DNA of 64,000 nucleotides from Xiphophorus maculatus (Eukaryota; Chordata; Actinopteri; Cyprinodontiformes; Poeciliidae), in the NCBI RefSeq assembly GCF_002775205.1, contig NC_036456.1:21572968-21636967 (forward strand), read 5' to 3'. The position numbers were made by a program, and so were the translations under genes. The notes under the pieces were generated by a model. The model searched no databases. It was given only the letters and a program-made list of their open reading frames with translations, and was not told where the DNA came from. Shown here piece after piece: positions 32,201 through 43,608 of this stretch. Every line of letters starts with the position of its first letter. Positions within the stretch are counted from its first letter, which is position 1.

Positions 32201-35200
32201 GTATGGGCCTCTGGTTGGTGTATGGACAATGCGCTTTGAAGCGAAACACAGCTTTTTCAAGCAAGTTGTGAGGCACACAAAGAACTTCAAAAATATATTG
32301 GTGACCCTTGCTACAAAACATCAGATGATGATGGCATGCCATTTACATACAGATGTTGGAAAACAGCCATTGTGTGTCACAAAAATATCTGTGGTGCCTT
32401 TAGATGTGCTGCATTCAGACATACAGGAAGCTTTAAGAGAAACATCACCGCTTCTGTCTTCCGTGCAGTTAGCTAACACTGTCACCTGCTATGGAACAAA
32501 GTACACTGTTGGGATGATCTTGCCGTATGGCTCTACTGGGGGACTTCCTGACTTTGCTGAGATTATTCAGATAGCCATTTTAAACAACCGTGCACATTTT
32601 ATTGTAAAGTTACTAGATGCATGGTATGAAGAGCATCTTAGATCTTTTCAACTAGAGAACACTGGGAAAATGGCTCTTGTTGAGCAGCAGAAACTTGGTG
32701 ATGTGTACCCCTTGGCTGCATACAGTGTGGGAGGAAAACGCTTGGTTACACTCAAACGTCACATCTGTTATTTGTTTTAGGTAAGTTTGATAAATTATGG
32801 TAACCTTTACATCTCATAACATCTGTTTTTAAACCCATTGTTCTGGAAATATAACAACAGTATCCTTTTTTGTTGACATTTTAGGAATTTAATAATCATA
32901 ATTATGGAACACACATTTAATGTTATGATTATAAGTGTGGTGTTCCACTTAAATAAGTACAGATTTTATTTATACATTTTTTTATACAGGTTTTTTTTCA
33001 TGTACTGTATAAGAATATATTTAACTTTTGTCTATTCTTGTCAGGATGGCAGAGATGGAGGCAAAACTCAGAGTAATAATTGACGACCGAATTGAGAAGT
33101 TGGTCCTTCCATCAGGAATCCCGCCCACTGTGGAGGAGCTGCATAATATTGTGAAGGAGACCTTTGGGATTTCTACTGAGTTCAGTCTTCAGTATTTTGA
33201 CTTGGAATTTGAAGATTATTTTACTCTTCACAACAGTGATCTTATCAAACACAAAGGCACTATAAAGGTTGTTCACACTTCTCCTATTCTTCTGAACTTG
33301 TATGCAGCTCATGAAAGTTTGGACAGTTCCTTTGTTCAACAGTCCACTGACTGTGACTCTGCATCGTTTGAAGAGTCAACTGCATCAAATGCAGAGTCAT
33401 CTGCTGGAACATCTTCTTCACAGGACACCATTATCCTGTCTGGGCGCAGTACCGCAGAACGCTGTCAGCCATGGCCAAAGCAGTTCCCCATTCCACAGTT
33501 TGCATACGAAACTGAGATGTACCTTGAAAGAGGCAATGAGGACTACAAGAAGAATGGAACACTTCTCACTACCTCTAAGATCAAGGCAGACATACTTGAG
33601 AAACTGGCTGAAACTGTATATACTTATACAGCCTATCCATCAGGTTCACAGATAAGTGATGTTGCTCAGGCACTTGTCAATAAATATCCTTTTCTCAAGG
33701 AACCCGGTTCCTTTGCAGGTTACTATGGCTGGCAGCAAAGCCTTAAATACAAGATGTCAAATTATCGCACCAAACTCAGAGGCTACGGTGTTCCTGAGGT
33801 GTTATGCAATGCACTGAAACACAAGACCCCTGCGGACAAGAAGTCTGCAAAGAATGTAAAAAAGCCTCGAAAAGCAGAGGTAAATTTCCTTCCTCCTTAC
33901 CCGGCTGGAGAGGATGAAGAAAGTCAAGAACAAGAGAGGATTCAGTTGCTTACTGAAGTAAAGAAAAAGGACAACAACGCATTGATAAAAGAAAAAATGG
34001 CCAAAACATTTGCACACAGAAGAAACGAAATCATCAACCAATCACCCAGTATAGGGGACATCAAAGCCAGATGGCCCGCTCTATTTGAGACATCTCACGT
34101 GAGTTATAAGTGCATGCTAATCAGAAATGTTCCTAGTCAATGTGAAGGATTGCATTTGTGATTCTGCATTTAGCTATTTGATACAAAATGTGTTGCGTTA
34201 CTGTCATCTATTTTATAGATCAAATTTGATCCGTCTTCTTGCTTTTGAAAAATGTCGTAAGAACAGTATGTATGTTTGTAATATTTGAGGCTTTAAAACT
34301 GGTTTCATGATTTGTCTTTCAGATCCAGGATGAGTTTCACAGAATCACAATGGTGCATCTTGAATCAAAGTTCATGTCCAAACTGGATGAATATACTCCT
34401 CGACTTCTGAACCTCTTCCACTCCAAGGGCGGAAACATGGGGTTGAGATTGCAGGCTATCCTACTCAAGGTATCCTTCATTGAGCATTATGGTTGCTAAT
34501 ATTTTATTCTCAAAATTTTGTGTTTAAACTTCTGGAATATCATTACTTAAATTTACTGGAGGTTAGCCTGTGATTCTCTTTATAAATGGAATATGAAATA
34601 ATCGCATGAGAATTTGTTTCAGTAGTGTTTTATTACACTGGTCCCCAAGACGGCACAGGAAGGATCCTTGAGCTTATTAACAGTAATATAAACCACCTGG
34701 TGTTTATTTTTTTCGTTTCAGACTCCAAGCAATCCTGACATCAACATGACCAGAGATGTTATCATTCGATGTTTGATGCTGTACCTTGGGGAATCTACAG
34801 ATCAACTCTTAAAAGAGTACGATGTAAGTTGAAGTAGATGTTAAAATATAAAGTAGGTGATTTCTCTCATCTCTTTTACTTGGTATTCGTTGGAAAGTCA
34901 AATCACAAAATAGTCATAACTGTATTTCTCCCAGTAGTTATTGGCAAGCTATATCATTGTCCTCTGTTAAGTGTGTTTACATTTTTATTTTCCATTAAGG
35001 AATTTTTAAGTGCTAGTGCAGAATGCTATCTCAATTTGATTTCACCAACTGGCATAATTTAAAACTTGTCAGTAATTTATGTAATTTTTTTCCTAAGAAT
35101 GCTTTACCTAACCATAACTTGATTTTTTTTAAGTCTTTGCAATTTGTCCCTAAAAGCGAGCTAAGAAATGATGGCCAAGACGCTGCTTTGTGAATACAAA

Positions 35201-38200
35201 GACATTTTTACAGAAAGACTGAGGCAATGCAGAATAAGATATTCATCAAGACAGTGCCAGGAAGAAATAATAGTGTAATGTGATTTAATTTCAGAAACTT
35301 CATTTAGAAATATTTGTAACTGTTCAGCTCATCATTGTATAATTGATTATATTATAATAATATAATATATTATTATGATTGATTTATATTTGGGTTTTTT
35401 TTCATTTTTAAATGATGTGCATTTTTTTTAGTGTTATCTCAGATTTGTCTAAAACACTGACATAAATAGAGTGCATTACAAGCAACGGCTGACAAACTCC
35501 AGATTTTCTTGTCCAAACAGTTGTAAGCAATTTGGGAAATGGAACCTTCTCCTTTGGCTGTACTGTCTGATATGCACAATGTTCTTGCTATTACAGGATG
35601 CTGATGAAGACAGTGTGTCACAGGACCTTGCTGTTCAAAGCCTGAAGATCTACAATGTCAAAGCTAACATGTCAGAGGATCCAGACATCGGTATCGTGGT
35701 GGACGGCGTGAAAATTCTAACTGCTCTGGGTAACTTTCCAAGGGCTTGCTCCCTGCTTGTTGGGTTGGCATATGCTGTGAATCTTGCCTATCCAAAGGAG
35801 CTCAGATACACGTTTGAAGTGTTTCAGAAACTTCTCCTCGGGCTGGATAGTTCAAAGCTCTCCCCAAAAGTGAACAGCCTCAGGAATAAACTACTGGCTT
35901 AAGAAAACGGACCCTTGCTAAACAAAAGGGAATAGACAAGTCAAAGTCACTGTGAAAACCAACACGCAAAACTTTGTGAAATGCTCTGTGAAGTTAGTTA
36001 CAATTAGGGTAATTTTCAGTTCAGTGGATTTCTGCATGTGTATTTTTTCTTGCAGTACATTACAGTTAACCACCCTTTTTCTAAGGACTGACCCCTTGTT
36101 CTCATATGTGGTAGTGCGGCCTGTTATATGGCTTTGGATCTGTTCAGGTCTGTCACATGAGCCCTTGTGCCTTTTATAGACCATAGAGCATCCACTATTG
36201 CCTTTTTGGAGAGTCCATGCAGGCTTCACCACTGAAGGGTGATGATCTGCAGACTGCAAAACTTTGTTGTGTTTCATTTGCACTTTATATAATATGTTTT
36301 TGTTCAGTTCTGTCTTTCAACTTATTTTTCGAAAAGGAAAATAAGTGTCATGGAGCCAAGGGCCCCAACACAGTGACAAGATGTAGCATAAACATACAAA
36401 AAAAGAAAATGGAAGTTTTTATGCCTCAAAGGTCTCGCACATCTCTCACATCTTGTCATGTGTTTTCCCCAGGTACGTTTTATGTGCATACTTGTTTTGT
36501 GCTCTGCATGCCTCTTAAACATAAAGTGAACTCTTATGTGATTGATAAATTGTTGAAGCAAGCTTAACTGAGTCCAAGTTGATTGTTGTTGATGTGATGG
36601 TTCTAAAAAATCATGTTAACTATACTTTGAGCAGAGTGGCACTATGTTTTTGACTTGATACTGATATATATTGCCCCTTCTCTGTTTTATTGTTGTATTT
36701 TAGAATTTTGCACTTGTTGGGTGCTGGATAAACACGTTTTATAAAGTTGCACAAATAAATGCTGCTGCTGTTTTATGCATTGTAATTTGTTGTTTTTTGA
36801 TGCCACTCAAGTTTGGTCAGGATATTGGGTAAATTAGACACAGAAAAATTATGGCAACAAAGTGACATTCAATATTATTGAATAGATTTAAAGTCCTATG
36901 ATACAAATAAAAACTTAAAATTTATCAATTATTTTAGCTACAGATAAATAAGAACAACAGTGTTAATGTGTTGAATTAAGCAATAATGTGCTACAATATG
37001 AGTTGATATCATTTATATTATTTACTTAATCCAAATAATTTTTATGCTGATGTTTAGTAAATCTAAATCAATTTCACCCATTTAATTAATAAATATAAGT
37101 TAATTTCACCTAGATTATCAGTAAATAGGAATCAATTTCCCCCAGATATTTAGTAAATCTAAATCATTTTTGCTCAGATACTTAGTAAATAAAAATAAGT
37201 TTTCCTTGTAAAATTGACTTGGATTTACTAAATATTTTTTGGCAATGTAACTTATCATTTGGCTTGATATTACTAAATCCAACACATTTCAGCTGTTGCT
37301 TTTATTAAGATGTACTTAATTTTTTTAAGTTAAGTTAAGTTAACATATTCAATACGTTTTAATCAAAATTGTATAACCTAAAATCTATTCAATTATATTA
37401 CGTGTCACTTTGTTGCCACAATTTTTTTAAGTAACCATTGGTCAAATTTTTCTCAGTGTGCTTCAGAGCAAAGTCATGCGACAGGATTTTCTGAGGCTGT
37501 CTGAGGCTCTCTCCCATGTATTTGAATAGAATTTCAGATCTGGGCACAACATTTCTTTCTCTCATCGCTGTAAATGCTCTGACTGAGGTACAGATATGAA
37601 TCTCGGGACTATCGCAGAAGACACATAGCCCTCTGATACGCTTTAAACGCTTTTCGAATATGTATTACGGTTCCCGCACAGGAAGGATTTGTTTCCAATG
37701 CTTTTTTTCAGTAAAACGTGTTGGCTCAAAAACACAATTGTGTGTTTGAGCATGTATGACTCACAGCTCACACCTGCTGAGACCATTATTTACCATGGCA
37801 ACGGAACTCAAGAGGCTATTGGCTGGTGGTCAGGACTACAAATACGCATCACTGTAGTTCTATCTATAGTGGAATACTCAGTTGAAACAGAGGTTGACTG
37901 AACTGGCCTTTAGAACTAATTGCTGCTATGGGCTGTATATAACTGATTTAACTCAGTAACTGTTACACATGGGATTAGTTTTGAACTTTAAAATTAAGCA
38001 TATTGAAAATTTCACAATAAAAGCCCTGAATATTTTTACATGACGTAATTGCTCTTTTTGGCTTTATTTGACTTTTTCATCCAAAGCACTGTTACACGTG
38101 GTATTAGTTCAGAACTTTAAAATTAAGCATACTGAAAATTTCAAAATAAAAGCCTTGAATATTTTTACATCATGTTATTGCTCTTTTTGGCTTTATTTGA

Positions 38201-41200
38201 CTTTTTCATCCAAAGCACTGTTACACATGGTATTAGTTTGGCCCTTTGAAATGAAGCATGCTGAAAATTTCAAAATAAAAGCCTTGAATATTTTTACATG
38301 ACGTAATTGCTCTTTTTGGCTTTATTTGACTTTTTCATCCAAAGCACTCTTACACGTGGTATTAGTTCAGAACTTTAAAATGAAGCATACTGAAAATTTC
38401 AAAATAAAAGCCTTGAATATTTTTACATCAGCTACTTGTGTTTTGAGCATTATATAACTATTTTAACCCAAGGACTATTACGCATGGGATTAGTTTGGCC
38501 CTTTGAAATTAAGTTTAACAAAACTTCCAAAATAAAAGCCTTGAGAAAATTTTAAATCATACTGAATGGTGCGCGTCCGCCTTACTTAACGTTCTTGCGA
38601 TTCTCCGCATGCCACTGATTACGTTGCGGTGTTCTTTAGCGTCGATGCCGATTTGTAGCGTGACAACGCCGGGCCCAGAGCCACGGGCGCGCCTTGGCAG
38701 GCCCCGGCTAAATTTCTTCCGAAATTTTCTAGTTGGAAATATAATTTTACCAAGATAGAACTTAATCCGATATTACCGGACACAACTGGAACTCCATAAA
38801 GTTTCGTAGTAAAAGTCACATTTAGACACATTCAGAGCGCATCATGCTAAACCGATCCTCCGCACAAAACCATCCTCTAATGTTTGTTTATCACGTCAGA
38901 ATTTTAACAAGAAAGAAAAACACAGAGTACAACCGGTAAAATTGTTGTGTTATTAGACGCAGGTCACAACAGTTGGGAGTGAACATTTTATATTTAGGGT
39001 TTTATGTAACACTGTAAGCTACATTATTGTTGGTGAATAATATCATCCATCACTAGTGGATCTGTTCTTCTCTTCTTCCGCAGCCCCTGGATGAACAGGA
39101 ACAACTGATGTTTGTCCGTTCTGTAGGACACAATTTCCCTTTAAGGAGAAAAAAATCAAAGTTTAGTTTGTTTTACATTGTTGTTTTTCAGCACACGCAA
39201 ATGATAGAGCGCTTAATAAATTAAAATAAAAGTTGTTCATTTACATTATATTCAATTAGACCAAAAAGGAAAGTTATTAGTTATACTCTACAATTCAGAG
39301 TAGAATTCAATTTTTAACGAGATCCGAATTTTTTAAAAGTTTTGACCAACCTTAAAGTGTCTTCAGCTCGTGGAGCCGTTTCAGTGAAGTTAGCGTTCAT
39401 GGAGGGAAACTTGCTGCTGCTGTTCTGCTCGGTCAGAATGTTGCTGATGTCAGAAAAATCTGCTGTCATGTCATGAGCTGAAAAAAAAAAAAAAAAATTA
39501 ACAACCATGTTTGCAAAAAGAAGTGGCAAGACCGTATTTTCACTTAAGACTTATAAGATAGTTTCATGATTTTGGTTATGCCTGTAGAATTTAAACTGAG
39601 GTAACACTGAACAATAAATCGTTGGGTAAATAGTTTGAAAAAAGAAAAGATATTAAAGACACGCTAACCTAAATGGCTGCAAATGCAACCATTGTTGAAA
39701 ATGAATCAAACTCATGTGTAATGTTTTGTCTTAGTGTAATGTTTCACCTCTCTGCAAAACTTTGAGTCACTAAGCTTTATTCTTTTTAAACCCTTGCTAT
39801 TTGGTCAGTTTGGTTTCAAAAGGGGAACAATGATTTTTTTTTAATATAACAGAAACATAAAATCTAGTCTTTTTACATCTTTAAGATGACTAGAACAAGA
39901 CTCACTGTGTACACTGAGGGCGATGAGTTCAGCCAAAAGTAAAACATTCAGGATTCCCAAACAGACAGCCGCACGGAGGCAGAGCCTCTTTGGAGCTGCT
40001 CCAACCTTAACAAAAACCTCAACCTTAGCAAAATTGAATTCAATACATACTAGATTTCTCTGTAACTTTGTTCTTACCTGTGTGATTAGATGCAGTTTTT
40101 CCAACAGGTTCCATATTGACGTAAATTTCCTCCATCGCTTCAGACTCTGTTGGCTTTAAACATTGACTATAAAATCCACAGCAGTAGTGGAACTAAGTGG
40201 AAAAAAACTGTGGAAAAGAGATGAGATGTCTGGTGTTCAACAAAACAAAAGGTAAACGTATTTTAGAGATAACGATCAAATAAAGAAATTCATGAGCGCA
40301 GATTCAATATTAGTTTCTTAAATATCTTACACAACATAAAATTCTTGAAGGTTTCAATAGTTTCATAAGTTCATATTTGCTGATTCGGTTCTGTATCAAT
40401 GAATATTTATTTATCCTTTTTCTTTATTTTCCTTCAGCTTGGTTAATCCTACTCATAATAAACACTTTACACTTTTCCATGGGTGAAAAATAATTGACTC
40501 TTTCCATCTTTAAGATGACACAAAATTAAAAATAGTTTTAAATCACTGATATAAGGATGAAAAAATACATCTGATGTTATGATGTTCTTGCTTCATCTTG
40601 CTCCTGCGGATGGCTGTGTCCAAAAAATATTTCCTAAAGGCTAATAAATTATTGGAGCAGATGACTGGTTCCCTCCTTGGTCATATGGGCCCAACAGTTT
40701 TACAGGTCTCATTCTGTCCTGATAACTAGTCACAGCCTTGCTCTCGGTAAAAACAACTATCATCTTTGTATTTTGCTTTCTAAATCCTCTTTTAACCCTG
40801 TTTCTTGTCCAGTAGCAGAAACACTTACATTAAGAAACCACAGGTGTTGAACTGAAATCCTCCTTTAGTCCAGAAAATGTAAAATACCTGAATTGCATTA
40901 TTACAAAACTTCTATAACCGTTGGATCGAATAATTATGGAATTGTACGTATTTATTCATATTTTAAAGATATGTACTTTTAGGACAGCCATCTAGTAAAA
41001 ACAAGCTGCATGAGCTGGCTAGTACTGTCTAAAACTCAGTCACCATATCTTCTAAACAGCCATCAGGCAGATCAACAGTTTGACAAACAGTTTGCTTTGT
41101 GAAGCACCGCCTCGCTGGGAGGGAATCAAAAGGCTAACATGCCAATCAGGTGCAAGTTGGGCGGGTTAAAGTAAGAGAAACGAGATACTCCATTCAAAGC

Positions 41201-43552
41201 ATGATGAAGACCAGCAAGCAAAACAATCACAGAGTGGATATAGTAGAATATCAGCGTTCAGCATATACAGGATAGAAGATTTGACTGAATCAAGACATTG
41301 CCCAGAAGTTCAGACTGGGAAGCTAACTGGCAAATTACTAGCTAAGTATGGGGAGCAGGAAAATAGGTCATATTTACTTTAATTTATGCAAACCAATTGC
41401 CTCAAAAAGATTCAATTACTGCAACATATAAAAGACAAGTGTAGTTACACCGTGTGATTTTGGCAAACAATATTCTTAAACTCATCCGGAATATTATTCT
41501 CCACAAAACTTCTTTTATTTTCTGCCTACAGCAGCAGCAGCAATATATTTGCTACATAGATTAAAGATTCATGGTTTCATTATTTGACATGGTTGTTCTG
41601 TTCAAAACCTTTTGGTTTGCTTGAGCAGAAATGGCGTAGTGTCTGGGTTTGTTAAAATGTTCAACTTTTACCACCCTAAATCCTCACTACTTTCAAATAG
41701 TTCACTTTTTATTTTATCTTAGTTGTTGCATGGACTCAACTTAAATATATTAACTTATAAAGCATTTTTTTTTTTATATATCCAAATGTTCCTGCCACTT
41801 GCTTAAGATGAGTACAAACAACAAGTCGATGATAATTAAGTGATGTTCGCTTGAACTTTTTTTAAGTCTAATGTTTTATTTTACAGTGAGGAAGGCCGGA
41901 GTCTAGCTTTAGCAGATGGCTGAAGGCGTCTGATCCGCTTCAAACTCAGTACCTGTTTGCTTTACGGCAAAACTTTGGTAAGGTTAAATTTAGTGGCTAA
42001 AGAAAGTCAGACGGTTTATTCTCCGATGTGAGAAAATCCCTTGAAGTCGTCAAGTTTCTTGTTTGATCAGATCTTGTTAGTCAGTATGATTACTAATTAA
42101 CGGTTGATTCTTTTGTATCTAGATGCAATGTAATCATTCAATTCACAATTGAAGTTTTATTATGGGGATTCTGCAAATTAAATATTTCATAGTATATTTC
42201 ACTGATTCCTTTCAGCCTAGGCTCCCTGAAAAGGAAAAATGACCTTTCAGAGAAATATAATTTTGATTGCTTTGAGTTTAATGATATTTTACTTAATCTG
42301 ACTGATATGATCTTCTTTAGCGCGTATTGATGCTTCACATTGATCATTTATAAGCTTATCAATCACAAGAGGTGTTGTACTGTCTGTTAGTGAACATTAG
42401 TGAACAGCATCATTAGGACCAAGGAACAAAAGCTGCAGATCATTTTAAAGGTAACAAAACAATTCACCATCTTGTGAGCAACTCTTGGAGCATGGTTGTG
42501 TAGTGAGTATGTTTAATTTTAATTTTTAGGTAAAGTGTACCAATAGCAAACTTAGTCAATGTTATCATAAGTTGGGCTAGCTGTCAGAAGATGTAAGTAA
42601 GTATCGGTGAGAGGGAGTATTTAAGAAAAAACACAAATTCACTGATTTAATTGTTGGCTGATAGCCAGCATATATTTAAATTTGTGCAACAAACACCAAA
42701 AGAAAAAAATACTATATAAAAAACGCAATGGCTATTCAGTTTGATAAATATTTACACATTGAATAAATCAATATAAATCCAAGGGCACACATTAAAACAT
42801 CAAATCTAAATAAATAATATGAATTATATTAATTATTTTAATACAGACTGATGGTTCACATTGATCATTTAAAAGTTTTAATAATGAAAAATTTAAAGAA
42901 TTAGAGGTGTACTATATTTTATTAGTGAACACACTAAAGTGTGTAAGATAATGGGTGGAGGGAAAGCTGACAGATACATATGAGCAACCTCACCATGGCC
43001 TGTTTAGTCCCTGTCAGATATTGTTCAGAAGTACGTGTACAGATGAGGAACATTTTCTGAAATGTATTACACTAGCAAGTGTTACAGAAAAAAAAAAAAA
43101 AAAATCTATGAGTTTCAAATGTATTTAAACCAAGATTTACTATTTTGGAGAAAACATGAATTGGTGGGAAGATCAGTGTTGATTCAACAGCAAGAAAAAA
43201 ACCTGAACAAAATCATTCACAATGATGCCGGGACAAATTCTGGAAAAGTCTGGACAAATTCTTTAACTGCGGAAAGATAAAAGTTAAATTTGAGCAGCCT
43301 CACGTAGGCCTGTTTACTGTCTGTCACATGTTCTTCAGAAGTACGTGTACAAATGAGGAACATTTACTGACATGTTTCACACTAGCAAGTGTTACAGAAA
43401 AAAAATCTATAAGAGTTTAAAATTTAAGTGATGAAGGAAATCACAAACTCATAGTCAACACTGCCTAATCGTGCTACCATAAAATAAAGCAGTAAAACAG
43501 TTAAAACTCTAGGCTTTCTGTAGAGGTATGTGTTCAGTCTTACGGGTGCGCG

Positions 43553-43608
<56 letters not shown>

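Larger units (their letters stand above)
28314..37458 (+). mobile_element. EnSpm/CACTA DNA transposon (9.1 kb)
   Basis: The ends are CACTGAAAAA and, in reverse complement, CACTGAGAAAAA. They are flanked by TG (28312-28313 and 37459-37460), a 2-bp duplication that can also be read as 3 bp (GTG). The related Helitron-like copy at 25229-25236 keeps the uninterrupted sequence CACGGTGCTTC and so proves the insertion. Two plus-strand genes lie inside: a zinc-finger transposase (30134-32780, one frameshift) and a second, four-exon gene (33046-35902). The CACTG ends and two-gene plan fit animal EnSpm-like elements. Confidence 0.8.
27677..38733 (+). mobile_element. Helitron2-like element, right copy, split by an EnSpm element
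   Basis: Same family and orientation as 22218-26639, but inserted at a different T-T site of the inverted repeat (intact site around 22047 in the left arm: ...AATTGG... when read in reverse complement). It starts TGGGGCCTGCCATG and ends TTTTCTAGT. An EnSpm/CACTA element (28314-37458) interrupts it. It also has the tandem-repeat array (37966-38500) before the common 3' end. Confidence 0.6.
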
